A stretch of 64,000 nucleotides of DNA from Bradyrhizobium sp. WBOS07 (GTDB taxonomy: Bacteria; Pseudomonadota; Alphaproteobacteria; Rhizobiales; Xanthobacteraceae): NCBI RefSeq assembly GCF_024585165.1, contig NZ_CP029008.1, forward strand, positions 5,165,501 through 5,229,500, written 5' to 3'. A program made the translations under genes and the position numbers. The notes under the pieces are model-generated. The model saw only the letters and a program-made list of their open reading frames with translations. It was not told the origin of the DNA and did no database searches. Each line of letters starts with the position of its first letter. Positions within the stretch are counted from its first letter, which is position 1. Shown here piece after piece: positions 10,588-18,840 of this stretch.

Positions 10588-12033
10588 ATGACTGATCAGG
10601 TCGTCCACAGCGCGGTTCAACCGCTTTCGGCACGTGCAGCGCTCCCTTGGGTCGTGGGGCTCGCCGTCTATGCCATGCTGCTGGTGGCCGGGCCGCGGCT
10701 GCTCGGTGACCCCGACAGCTATTCTCACATTGAGCTCGGACGCTGGATCATCGCACACGGCACCCTGCCGACGAGCGACCCGTTTTCGTTTTCCAGGCAT
10801 GGCGCGCCCTGGATCACGTTCGAATGGCTGTCCGAGGTCGTCTATGCCGGGATATACGCGCTGTCCGGCTGGCCAGGCGTCGTCGCCATCGCGGCGGCGG
10901 CGATCGCGCTCGCCTTCGGCCTTCTCACGTTCTTCCTGCTGCGCGAGCTTTCGCCGGCCCTGACGCTGCTCATGGTGATCGCGGCCGTCGTCCTGCTGGC
11001 GCCGCACATGCTGGCACGGCCACATGTCCTGGTGCTGCCGCTGATGGTGACCTGGGCGGCTGCGCTGGTCCGCTGCATGGATCGCCGCAGCCCTCCGCCA
11101 TATTGGGCCCTGCCGCTTCTGGTGCTGTGGAGCAATCTGCACGGCAGCGTGGTGCTGGCGCTTGGCCTGATTGGACCGGCGGTGCTCGAGGCATTGCTGC
11201 GCGAAGAGCGCACCCAACGGCCGCGCGTGCTGCTGCGGTGGCTGCCGTTTGTGGCCCTTGCCGTCGCCGCGTCCTGCCTGACGCCGCATGGGCCGGAACC
11301 GCTGCTGATGCCGCTGACGACGCTCGGCCTCGGCTCCGCGCTCGCCTGGATCGGAGAATGGCGGCCGCAGGACTTCAGCCACGTCAGTGGCTTCGAATTG
11401 CTGCTGCTCGCAGGCATCTTTGCGCTCTCGCGCGGCGTCACGCTGCCGGTCGTGCGGACCTTGGTGGTGATCGGCCTGCTGCATTTCGCGCTGGCGCAAA
11501 TCCGCAATGCGGATCTGCTGGCCATGCTGGCGCCGCTCTATCTGGCGGCGCCGCTGGGGCGCAGGTTCGGCGGAGCGGCCGAGGATGGTGCAACGGTCGC
11601 GCCGCGCGGCCTGAATTGGGTTGGGCTCGGTGTGTTGATCGCAGTCAGCGGGGCGGCCTTGGCGCGCGACGTCCGGCCGGCTCCGGCTATCACCCCCGAG
11701 GCCGCCGTCGCCCAGGCCAACCTCGCCGAGGCGGGGCCCGTGCTCAACGATTATTCCTTCGGCGGCTATCTGATCTTTGCCGGCATTCCCACCTTCATCG
11801 ACGGTCGCGGCGAATTGTACGGGGGGCCGTTCATCAACCGCTACAATCGCGCCCTGGCGCTGATCGACCTCGACGACTTTCTGAAGCTGCTCGACGAGTA
11901 CAAGATCGGCGCGACGCTGCTCGCGCCGCGTACGCCGGCGGTCGCGCTGCTCGACAGGCTGCCGCAGTGGCAGCGCGTCTACAGCGACGATGTGGCGGTC
12001 GTGCACAAGCGGCGCGATACGCCGCAGCGCTAG
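10588..12033 (+). CDS. Multi-pass membrane protein, GT-C-like, paralogue of 15417-16922
   Basis: An unassigned 481-residue integral membrane protein. After the first helix comes a polar loop with DPDSYSHIELGRWI and then GAPWITFEWLSEV, followed by about ten hydrophobic segments, and a soluble C-terminal region with GGYLIFAGIPTFIDGRGELY. The early acidic loop and overall plan resemble GT-C glycosyltransferases that use lipid-linked sugars, but this is inference. The 15417-16922 product shares the same plan and motifs (DSDTFWQIKIGQWI, GAPWISTSWLSQV, GGYLI..PVFVDGRAELYG). It runs convergently with the methyltransferase gene, the stops being two bases apart. ATG 10588 has no clear ribosome site. 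Confidence 0.75.
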   Translation: MTDQVVHSAVQPLSARAALPWVVGLAVYAMLLVAGPRLLGDPDSYSHIELGRWIIAHGTLPTSDPFSFSRHGAPWITFEWLSEVVYAGIYALSGWPGVVAIAAAAIALAFGLLTFFLLRELSPALTLLMVIAAVVLLAPHMLARPHVLVLPLMVTWAAALVRCMDRRSPPPYWALPLLVLWSNLHGSVVLALGLIGPAVLEALLREERTQRPRVLLRWLPFVALAVAASCLTPHGPEPLLMPLTTLGLGSALAWIGEWRPQDFSHVSGFELLLLAGIFALSRGVTLPVVRTLVVIGLLHFALAQIRNADLLAMLAPLYLAAPLGRRFGGAAEDGATVAPRGLNWVGLGVLIAVSGAALARDVRPAPAITPEAAVAQANLAEAGPVLNDYSFGGYLIFAGIPTFIDGRGELYGGPFINRYNRALALIDLDDFLKLLDEYKIGATLLAPRTPAVALLDRLPQWQRVYSDDVAVVHKRRDTPQR

Positions 12034-12035
12034 GT

Positions 12036-12719
12036 TCAAGCAGTCCCGAAGGCGGCGTATTGGCCCCCGAGCCAGACGCCGCTGAGGGCGTCCTCGAGGC
12101 GCCGCGCCGGCTTGCTGTCCCAGGGCAGCAGCAGGAAATGCCGCGCGCCTATCTCGCGCAGGCCGCTGGCCGCCATCAGCTTCCGGGTCGTGCCGGCCCC
12201 GAGCAAGACGGCGTCCCGGTCGAACTCACAGCGCGCGACGGCAAGCCGCGTCAGCGGGTTGTACGGATTGTGCTCGATCACGCAGACGAGTCCCCCGGGA
12301 CGCGTCACGCGGCGCATCTCGGCGATGAATTGCGCCCATTGCGCCGGCACGATGTGGTGCATCACGCAGACGGCCGTGACCAGATCGAAGCTGGCATCGG
12401 CAAACGGAAAAGTGCGGCCGTCATACTCCCGGTAGTCGACCCCGCCATTGCGGGCGCGCGCCTGCGCCAGGCTGGCCGAGGAGACGTCGATGCCGCTGAG
12501 GCGGCCGACCATGCCGTGCAGCAGCGGGTGAAGGCTGCCGACGCCGCAGCCGACGTCCAGCATGTCGGGCTTCTCGACGTCCAGCCGCTCTGTGATCAGA
12601 TCGCGCAGCAGGTCGGCCTTTGCGCGCATGAAGAAATCATGCGGCAGACCCGAGAAGTCGATCGAGGACTGGACCACGTCACGGTAATTGTCGTGATAGC
12701 CGTCGAAGAGCTCGGTCAT
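12036..12719 (-). CDS. Class I SAM-dependent methyltransferase
   Basis: A 227-residue methyltransferase with motif I MLDVGCGVGSLHPLLHG near residue 53, an acidic GIDVSSASLA strand for the SAM ribose, and FDLVTAVCVMHHIVPAQW as motif IV, the pattern of Methyltransf_11/25 proteins. Substrate unknown. ATG 12719 (MTELFDGYHDNYRD) is 8 bases after the stop of the glycosyltransferase gene, so the two are almost certainly co-transcribed; the product may methylate whatever sugar or lipid that enzyme makes. The frame stays open far upstream, but that part is the opposite register of the glycosyltransferase gene and is not coding. Confidence 0.88.
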   Translation of the reverse strand: MTELFDGYHDNYRDVVQSSIDFSGLPHDFFMRAKADLLRDLITERLDVEKPDMLDVGCGVGSLHPLLHGMVGRLSGIDVSSASLAQARARNGGVDYREYDGRTFPFADASFDLVTAVCVMHHIVPAQWAQFIAEMRRVTRPGGLVCVIEHNPYNPLTRLAVARCEFDRDAVLLGAGTTRKLMAASGLREIGARHFLLLPWDSKPARRLEDALSGVWLGGQYAAFGTA

Positions 12720-12727
12720 GTGCTGGA

Positions 12728-13723
12728 CTACTCGTTGACGGCGTGGATCGCCGGCGTCGCTGCCGTCTCGTCGCGATCGAAGCCGATTCGTGCCTGCACC
12801 ACATAGAGCGGACGGCGTTTCACCTCGGCATGGATGCGGCCGACATAGAGCCCCACGATGCCCGTCATCAGCATGTTGATGCCGCACAGCAGCGAGACGA
12901 CGACGATCGTGGAGGACCAGCCGGTCACGAGATGACTGTCCTTGCCCAGCCACAACAGCACAACCCAGCCGCCGTAGAGCAGCGCGAGCCCGGACACCGT
13001 CAATCCGCACCAGATGGCAAGCCGCAAGGGCAGATCCGAAAAGCCGAGCGCGGCGTTCACCGCCAGCCGGACCATCTTGAACAGCGGGTATTTGGTTTCG
13101 CCCGCGACGCGCTCGAGGCGATGGAAGGCCACCTCGGCCTGTCGGAAGCCGAGCCAGGCGATCATGCCGCGCACGAAGCGATCCTGCTCCGGCATCTGCC
13201 GAAGCGCCTCCAGCACCTTGCGATCGATCAGGCGGAAGTCGCCGACATCGGCGGGGATGCCGACGGAGGACATCCTGCCGAGCATCCGGTAGAACAGATG
13301 CGCGGTCGCACGCTTGAAGCGGCTTTCGCCCTCGCGCGACAGGCGGCGGGCGTGGACGATGTCGTTGCCCGCCTTCCACTTCGCGATCAATTGCTCGATC
13401 ACTTCGGGCGGATCCTGCAGATCGGCATCCATGACGATGATCGCGTCGCCTTGCGCGGCGTCCATGCCGGCGGTGATCGCGATCTGATGGCCGAAATTCC
13501 TGGACAGGCCGATGTAGCGAAAGCGCGAGTCGCGCGCGGCGAGCGCCCGCAGCACGATCGAGCTGGAATCGCTGCTGCCGTCGTCGACGAAGATCGCTTC
13601 TGCCGGCCCGTCGAGCCGGAACATGACCTGGTCGAGCCGGCGCAGCAGGACCGGCAGCACGGCTTCCTCGTTGAACACGGGGATGACGAGGCTGTAGCGG
13701 ATCGATCTGGAATTGGCCGCCAT
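12728..13723 (-). CDS. Family 2 glycosyltransferase, GtrB/DPM1-like
   Basis: Predicted to move a sugar from a nucleotide carrier to polyprenyl phosphate on the cytoplasmic face of the inner membrane. The 331-residue protein starts with the GT-A fold (YSLVIPVFNEE, then FVDDGSSDSS, RNFGHQIAITAGMD and the DXD-type DADLQDPPE), has the DVGDFRLIDR segment typical of GtrB/DPM1 enzymes, and ends with two membrane helices (about 232-255 and 268-295). ATG 13723 is chosen because the strand-1 motif starts right after it; a 23-codon upstream extension is unlike the family. Polyprenyl-phosphate sugars feed GT-C enzymes, which fits the multi-pass neighbours. The sugar is unknown. Confidence 0.9.
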   Translation of the reverse strand: MAANSRSIRYSLVIPVFNEEAVLPVLLRRLDQVMFRLDGPAEAIFVDDGSSDSSSIVLRALAARDSRFRYIGLSRNFGHQIAITAGMDAAQGDAIIVMDADLQDPPEVIEQLIAKWKAGNDIVHARRLSREGESRFKRATAHLFYRMLGRMSSVGIPADVGDFRLIDRKVLEALRQMPEQDRFVRGMIAWLGFRQAEVAFHRLERVAGETKYPLFKMVRLAVNAALGFSDLPLRLAIWCGLTVSGLALLYGGWVVLLWLGKDSHLVTGWSSTIVVVSLLCGINMLMTGIVGLYVGRIHAEVKRRPLYVVQARIGFDRDETAATPAIHAVNE

Positions 13724-13881
13724 GCGAGGGATTCCGACTGGGTTGCAGGGGCGGGAGTCTATAAGCCGGTGGTTAAGGTCGCCTTGCCGCAAATGTTAAG
13801 GGTCTAGCGCCCTGGACATCGGCGGAGGACGGACCGAGAGCCGGAAGCCGGTTAACCACGCTTGGGGGCGCCGGCTCGGCT

Positions 13882-15420
13882 CTAGGGTTTGCGGCGGATC
13901 CTGTAGAGAGCAAATCGCTGCGAGGTCTCCAGCAACTCCAGCCGCTCCGGCAGCGGATTGGCGGCCGGCGATCCCAGCACATAGAGGTAGTCGAAATCCC
14001 GGTACCAGGTGCGGACGAATGGCGGAACGTCCGCAGGTGGCTGACCCGTCGCGATCGCGGCCAGCAGGCCCGCCGGCACCGGCCCTCCATAGGGAATGGA
14101 AATCTTGCGCAAAGCCTCGCGCGGCCGCACGGGTTGCTTGCCCACCTCGGTGAACAGGTTGGGCACGAACGCGCCTGCGTAGTGCACGGCCAGCGTCGGC
14201 GCATAATACATCGGATACGAGGTGAGGTCGGCGAAGGGCGGGTCTCCATGGTCGTCCGCGCTGCCGACCAGGATGCGCGAGCCGCGATCGATCTTCTGGA
14301 ACGAGGCGATGATCGCCGCGTAATCGGCGCGGTAAGGCAGCCACACCGACAGAACGACGGCGAGATTGAGCAGGATGATGCCGCTGATCCCGGCGAGCGC
14401 AGCCATCCTCCACGCCCGGCTCGGCAGCGACAGCGAGCAGAAGGCGGGCAGGATCAGAGCCGCGGCGGGAATCACGCGAAGATCGACGAACGATGTTCCG
14501 AACAGCTTCGAAGGAATGACGAAATAAAGCAGCGCAAAGCCGAACGCGAGCCAGATCCCTGAAGGCTCGAGCCTGAGGACGCCGCGTCTTGCGGCGACAA
14601 ACACCCCGATTGCCAGCGCCAGCCCGGTCGCTGCCGCCGTCGTCAGATTGTAGCCGTTCATGATGCGGAGCGGCCAGACCGGCTTAAATCCCAGGAACCA
14701 GCTCGTGCCCTCGCTTCCAACTGAACCTGCAGCGACGTGCATGATCGCAAGCATCGCCAGCGCGGGGAGCGCCAGCGCGCCAAGCCGCGCGGCCGCGACG
14801 GGATAGGCGACCTGCCGTTGGCGGATGCGCGACAGCTCGAAAAGGCCAAGCGTCGCGCCGTAGATGCCGAGCGAAAAGAAATGCGCCACATAGAGCGCAG
14901 CGACGAAGATCAAATTGGCGACAAAACGCGCCGGCCATGGGCCTTCCGCCAGCATCAGATAAACGGCGATGCCCCAGAGTGCGAGGCCGAGGCCGAACTC
15001 GAAGTTCACGAAGCCCCAGCTGAACGGCAGGCAGTAGAGGAAAGCCAGCGCAGCGAAGCCGGCAAGCTGAACCCGTCCCTTCCGGACCCATTCGAGCAGC
15101 AGCGCGCCGGAAACGACCAGCAATTGGCTGAGCAGCAGAAATAGCCGTGTGGCGCTCTCGACGCTGATCAGCCGCGCCATCTGCGGGACCAGCAGATCCA
15201 TGCCAAGGTTGGGATAGAATGCCCAGGCCACCTCGTAATGCGGATTGGCATCGGCGGTGCCGCTTTGGCTCAGAATGTACATGCGGGCGAGGTGATTGGG
15301 ATAATCGACCATCGCGGGAATGGGGGTCAGCAGCACTGGAAGAAACGAGACGGCCGCCAGCATGGCAAGCACGGCAATCGCCACCGATCGGTCCGAGCCG
15401 GGAGCAGCCGGAATGGTCAA
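13882..15420 (-). CDS. Multi-pass membrane protein of the glycan locus
   Basis: An unrecognised 512-residue integral membrane protein with about 11 hydrophobic segments. The first periplasmic loop carries AMVDYPNHLARMY, a conserved-looking Asp/Asn/His patch where GT-C glycosyltransferases keep their catalytic acid, and a soluble C-terminal domain of about 110 residues ends the protein. The start is TTG 15420, whose bases overlap the TGA of the upstream gene (TTGA), a sign of translational coupling. It is followed by a 158-base gap and then the glycosyltransferase gene. A glycan or lipid transfer role is inferred from context only. Confidence 0.75.
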   Translation of the reverse strand: MTIPAAPGSDRSVAIAVLAMLAAVSFLPVLLTPIPAMVDYPNHLARMYILSQSGTADANPHYEVAWAFYPNLGMDLLVPQMARLISVESATRLFLLLSQLLVVSGALLLEWVRKGRVQLAGFAALAFLYCLPFSWGFVNFEFGLGLALWGIAVYLMLAEGPWPARFVANLIFVAALYVAHFFSLGIYGATLGLFELSRIRQRQVAYPVAAARLGALALPALAMLAIMHVAAGSVGSEGTSWFLGFKPVWPLRIMNGYNLTTAAATGLALAIGVFVAARRGVLRLEPSGIWLAFGFALLYFVIPSKLFGTSFVDLRVIPAAALILPAFCSLSLPSRAWRMAALAGISGIILLNLAVVLSVWLPYRADYAAIIASFQKIDRGSRILVGSADDHGDPPFADLTSYPMYYAPTLAVHYAGAFVPNLFTEVGKQPVRPREALRKISIPYGGPVPAGLLAAIATGQPPADVPPFVRTWYRDFDYLYVLGSPAANPLPERLELLETSQRFALYRIRRKP

Positions 15421-16922
15421 GGCCGGCCTGTCGGATTCGGAGGCGCAGCGGTCGCGGCCTCCGCATGGTCTCGGACATGAATCACGGCAATATCGTCCGC
15501 ATAGATGCGCTTCCAGCCCTTGAGCTGGTCGAGGATCTGCGGGCCCGGCGCACCGGCGACCAGGAGCGTGGCGTCGATGGTGTACTCGTCGAGCAGGCGC
15601 GGCAGCAATTCGGGCTTCTTGCCTTCCGTCGCCTTGAAGAAGTCCACCACGAATTTCTCGCCGTAGAGCTCGGCGCGGCCGTCGACGAAGACCGGAATAT
15701 CGCGGGAGATCAGATAGCCGCCGAACTGATAGGCATTGAAGATGCGCTGCACCTTGCGTTGCTCGAGCAGGTCGACCGCCGCAACCGGGGTGTGCGTCAT
15801 CGTGAAGCTGAAGCGGTGGTGCGCCATGTAGAGCGACGTCGAGGTCCAGCTGGCCGCCACGATCATCAGCGCGGCTGTCGCGGTGACATAGCGGGCCGGC
15901 CAGCGATCGGCGCCCGCGCCGTCAGCCGCCGTGCGCGGGAACATCTCGCCGAGCGGCTTTGCCAGCACCAGCGGCACCAGGAACGCAAATGCCTCGATGC
16001 TCCTGACATGGGTCAGCGCGCTCCAGGTCAGGAACAGGATCAGGAATATCCGGGGCGCCGACAGCACGAGACCGCGATAATAGCCGAACGCGATCAGGCC
16101 GAGCAGGGCGCCTTCGAACGGGGTGAAGGTGGCGAAGTTCGCCGGCATCCATTCGAAGATCAGCGACAGCAGCTCGCCGAGGCCGAGGATGCTGGTCGCG
16201 CCCTGGAGCGTCCGCCAGCCGTAGGGCGTGCAGCAACTCGCGATCAGCGCGCCGATTCCGAACAGCACCCAGCGCATGAATAGTCGAAGCCGTCGTCCCT
16301 TCTCGGCATGCTCGACCGCCTCGAGCGAGATCGGGCCGATCAGCGCCAGGCCCAGCACGAAGCCGCCGTGGAGATTGGCCCAGAGTGCCATCAGCGGCAG
16401 CCAGTACCAGGACGGCGCGCTCCTGCGGTCGGCGGCCGCCATCAGCAGGCCGATCCACGCCACCATGACGGGCAGCGCCAGGATATGCGGACGCGCCAGC
16501 ACGTGGTGGGCCGACAGCAGCAGCGCCAGCATCGCGAACAGCACGGCGCGTGGGGCCTCGATCCGCGTGCCGAGAAGATGGACGAAGATCGCTACCGCGA
16601 GCGCGACGCCCAGCGCCGTGAGGATGACGGGGCCTGCCCAGTCCCATTGCGCATAGGAGGAGGCGAACAGCACCTGCGACAGCCACGACGTCGAGATCCA
16701 CGGCGCGCCCGTTCGCGTGAAGGAATAGAGGTCGATGGTGGGCATGGCGCGGTGATCGAGGATCCATTGCCCGATCTTGATCTGCCAGAACGTGTCGGAA
16801 TCCTGCAGCCGCGTGTCGCCGAGATAGAGGAAGAGCAGATAGGCGCCGGCACCCGCGCACAGCGGCACCAGAGCCCTCGCGCGGCTCTGCACCGCGATGC
16901 CGTCGGCAAAGGAAAGGGACAT
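15417..16922 (-). CDS. Multi-pass membrane protein, GT-C-like, paralogue of 10588-12033
   Basis: A 501-residue integral membrane protein that matches the 10588-12033 product along its length: DSDTFWQIKIGQWI and GAPWISTSWLSQV in the first loop, VLARPHILALPVMVAW and ANLHGGFVLGLALIGP in the middle helices, and GGYLISRDIPVFVDGRAELYG in the C-terminal soluble region. It is the first gene of a minus-strand run, with the 512-residue membrane protein coupled through a TTGA overlap. ATG 16922 (MSLSFADG) has a GAGGCGG ribosome site; an extension of 23 Arg-rich codons upstream looks non-coding. Function unknown; possibly a lipid-linked sugar transferase or polymerase. Confidence 0.77.
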   Translation of the reverse strand: MSLSFADGIAVQSRARALVPLCAGAGAYLLFLYLGDTRLQDSDTFWQIKIGQWILDHRAMPTIDLYSFTRTGAPWISTSWLSQVLFASSYAQWDWAGPVILTALGVALAVAIFVHLLGTRIEAPRAVLFAMLALLLSAHHVLARPHILALPVMVAWIGLLMAAADRRSAPSWYWLPLMALWANLHGGFVLGLALIGPISLEAVEHAEKGRRLRLFMRWVLFGIGALIASCCTPYGWRTLQGATSILGLGELLSLIFEWMPANFATFTPFEGALLGLIAFGYYRGLVLSAPRIFLILFLTWSALTHVRSIEAFAFLVPLVLAKPLGEMFPRTAADGAGADRWPARYVTATAALMIVAASWTSTSLYMAHHRFSFTMTHTPVAAVDLLEQRKVQRIFNAYQFGGYLISRDIPVFVDGRAELYGEKFVVDFFKATEGKKPELLPRLLDEYTIDATLLVAGAPGPQILDQLKGWKRIYADDIAVIHVRDHAEAATAAPPNPTGRP

Positions 16923-16954
16923 GCCGCCTCGTCGTCCTGTTGTCCTTGTCGGTC

Positions 16955-17020
16955 GAGCATGATCCGGACCCGCAGCGCCGCGTTCGCGCAAAGTGTGGTG
17001 CGGTTTTCCGAGAGATCACG
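16955..17020. repeat. Diverged dispersed palindromic element
   Basis: The ends read GCATGATCCGGA and AAGTGTGGTGCGGTTTTCCG followed by AGAGATCA. They resemble a short palindromic repeat that I recall as common between genes in Bradyrhizobium and Rhodopseudomonas, here interrupted by about 20 extra GC-rich bases. It lies in the leader of the minus-strand glycan operon. Recognition is from memory and needs a search. Confidence 0.45.
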
Positions 17021-17337
17021 CCCGAGCAACGACGGTGAAACGCGACGAAGGATTCGGCTCGTCGCGCTTCAGTTCGAGCGGGTGGCATTGGATCACGGCG
17101 GTCATAACTTCGGGTAAATCCGCAGCGCCATGCCGGTCTCAGGTCCCGACAATTTAACAGATTGTTTTAGATTTGATTTTACCATCGGCCGACACACGCA
17201 ATCCGCCCGGTGTTTACGCAGTCGAATTAACTGCGGCGCAATTCTTTGCCTCTACGTTCGGTTTCATGGTCGGCGGCGCTGGGAAGCCGGAAAGACCAGA
17301 TCAGTTGTAAGCCTCGTGTACTCATTTGGAGCACTCC
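17021..17337. other. Non-coding divergent region before the Flp pilin gene
   Basis: About 317 bases between the glycan operon (minus) and the pilin gene (plus). Positions 17150-17190 are clearly AT-richer than the surroundings, which suggests the pilin promoter lies there, but no convincing -35/-10 pair was picked. No gene was seen. Confidence 0.5.
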
Positions 17338-17502
17338 ATGAAGAACCTCGTTGCGCGTTTCGTGAAGGATGAATCCGGCGCCACCGCCATTGAATACGGC
17401 CTGATCGCCGCCGGCATCGCGCTGGCGATTATCACCGTCGTCAACAATCTCGGCAGCACGCTGAACACCAAGTTCACCGCGATCTCGACCGGCCTCAAGT
17501 AA
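17338..17502 (+). CDS. Flp/Fap-type pilin subunit
   Basis: A 54-residue prepilin of the tight-adherence (Tad) family. It has a short basic leader (MKNLVARFVKDESG), the class IVb cleavage region with SGATAIEYGLIAAGIAL, and a single hydrophobic helix that forms the pilus core; Gly14 would be the residue before the cut, followed by the family's conserved Glu-Tyr pair. GGAG lies 6 bases before the ATG and a terminator follows directly, so it is a single-gene transcript. No cpa/tad assembly genes are nearby, so it must use machinery encoded elsewhere. Confidence 0.93.
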   Translation: MKNLVARFVKDESGATAIEYGLIAAGIALAIITVVNNLGSTLNTKFTAISTGLK

Positions 17503-17526
17503 GCCGGACGACCTCGGAATTTCGGA

Positions 17527-17560
17527 GAGCCCTGTCCTTGACGGGGCTCCTTCCTTTTTT
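17527..17560 (+). terminator. Rho-independent terminator of the pilin gene
   Basis: A 10-bp stem (GAGCCCTGTC with ten pairing bases ending GGGGCTC, one G-T pair) and a 3-base loop are followed by TTCCTTTTTT. It begins 24 bases after the pilin stop. Confidence 0.9.
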
Positions 17561-18009
17561 GGCGGGCTGTCCGTCGGGCCTGCCAGTTGCATGGCCTTCG
17601 CACTGTTGCGAGCCCGCTTCATGAGCTCGGTAACGAGTGCAGTTATCGATCTGACAACCCTGCACGGGCCTTTTATCTGTTTGCGGCGGCCGCTTGGGGA
17701 ACGTCCCACGCGTCTGTTTCGGACTGTCGCGCCAGGCATCACGTCCTGCGAATCCCCGGGAGCCCGCGGGCTGCATCTTGGCTACTTTCGGGAAGCAGGA
17801 TCCGCAGCGAGGTAGAGCGAGCAAGGCCTGATCAGCCTTCGCCTTCAGGGCTGGCGCTCCAGTCCGCTCGCCATGACGCTCCACGCATTTCCCATCTTGT
17901 CATCTCCCCTGAATAGTTGTTCAGTCCTTGCGGGACGATTTGCATCTTTGACGTGACGAAGCGTTCGGCCGCAGGGCGTGCGGCTGGCGTGTGGGACAGG
18001 AAGCGCGCC
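17561..18009. other. Intergenic region between the pilin terminator and tetR-like gene
   Basis: About 450 bases with no gene I can support. On the minus strand a 16-codon ORF (17845-17895, MGNAWSVMASGLERQP) has a plausible GGGGAG site; it could be a leader peptide or the remnant of a divergent gene, but nothing supports translation. The partial palindrome at 17909-17924 lies in this region. Confidence 0.4.
17909..17924. promoter_or_regulatory. Candidate operator for the adjacent TetR regulator
   Basis: CTGAATAGTTGTTCAG, a 5-bp inverted repeat (CTGAA-N6-TTCAG), lies about 85 bases before the regulator start. TetR proteins usually bind such palindromes next to their own gene. It is short, so chance is possible. 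Confidence 0.35.
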
Positions 18010-18690
18010 ATGGTTTATCGGCGGACGCATCAAGTGGTGAAGCGCCTCGCGGCGCGGCGCAGCGCTATACTGGCGGCGGCGCGGGAGACCGCGGCGGAAG
18101 GCGGCATGGCGGCGGTGCAGATCGCGCCGGTCGCGATCCGGGCCAATGTCGCCGCCGGGACGGTCTACCGCTACTTCCCCTCCAAGGCCGAGCTGATCTC
18201 TGAACTCATTGCCGAGGTCTCCCGCGACGAGCTCGCGGCGATCCGGCGGGCGGCCGACGCCGCCCCGGGCCCGTCCTCGGCATTGGCCGCGGCCGTGACG
18301 ACCGTGGCGGTCCATACCCTGTCGCAGCGCAGGCTGGCCTGGGGCATCCTGGCCGAGCCGGTCGATGTCGATGTCAGCGCCTCGCGCCTGGCCAGCCGGC
18401 GCGAGATCGCGGGCGAGATGGCCGCCCGCATCGATGCCGCGGTGCGGGCCGGTCACCTGCCGGCGCAGGACACCGCGCTCGCCGCCACCGCTTTGCTCGG
18501 CGCGCTGCATGAGGCGCTGGTCGGGCCGCTGGCGCCCGACAATCTCGACGATCCCGCCAAGTTGCGCGATGCGGTGCAGACCGTGACGCTGCTGGCGCTG
18601 CGCGCGGTCGGCGTCATGGACGCCCGCGCCCGCGGCCTGGTGGTGCAGCAGACGCTGCTTCCGACGACGAAGGCGCTGGTTGGCGCGTAA
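18010..18690 (+). CDS. TetR/AcrR-family transcriptional regulator
   Basis: A 226-residue one-component repressor. The N-terminal helix-turn-helix spans about 20-65 (RRSAILAAARETAAEGG, then VAAGTVYRYFPSKAELISEL, the typical TetR recognition helix), followed by an all-helical ligand-binding domain. ATG 18010 (MVYRRTHQ) is preferred; the frame is open for 31 more codons upstream but those are unlike the family. The ligand and target genes are unknown. Its neighbours are the pilin gene 507 bases upstream and the convergent pyruvate kinase, so no partner is obvious; self-repression through the 17909 palindrome is possible. Confidence 0.9.
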   Translation: MVYRRTHQVVKRLAARRSAILAAARETAAEGGMAAVQIAPVAIRANVAAGTVYRYFPSKAELISELIAEVSRDELAAIRRAADAAPGPSSALAAAVTTVAVHTLSQRRLAWGILAEPVDVDVSASRLASRREIAGEMAARIDAAVRAGHLPAQDTALAATALLGALHEALVGPLAPDNLDDPAKLRDAVQTVTLLALRAVGVMDARARGLVVQQTLLPTTKALVGA

Positions 18691-18840
18691 AATCGCCGCG
18701 TGAGGCAGGCGGCGGCCTGATTCCGCTCAAGCCGCTGACGTGGCAAGTCTTTTCGTGAAACCACAGCAGGTGCGCCGGACGCTCCGGCTACTGTGCATGG
18801 GGTTGTTTTTCGATTTTTTGCTTGGCGGGCCCAAGCGGAC

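Noticed and set aside
12720..13379. N-terminal extension of the methyltransferase frame into the glycosyltransferase gene
   Set aside because: The upstream part has no methyltransferase similarity and lies out of frame inside a well-defined gene; ATG 12719 fits the family.
18790..18840. Terminator after pyk
   Set aside because: A short GCTTGG/CCAAGC stem exists, but on the pyk strand it is followed by A residues, not U.
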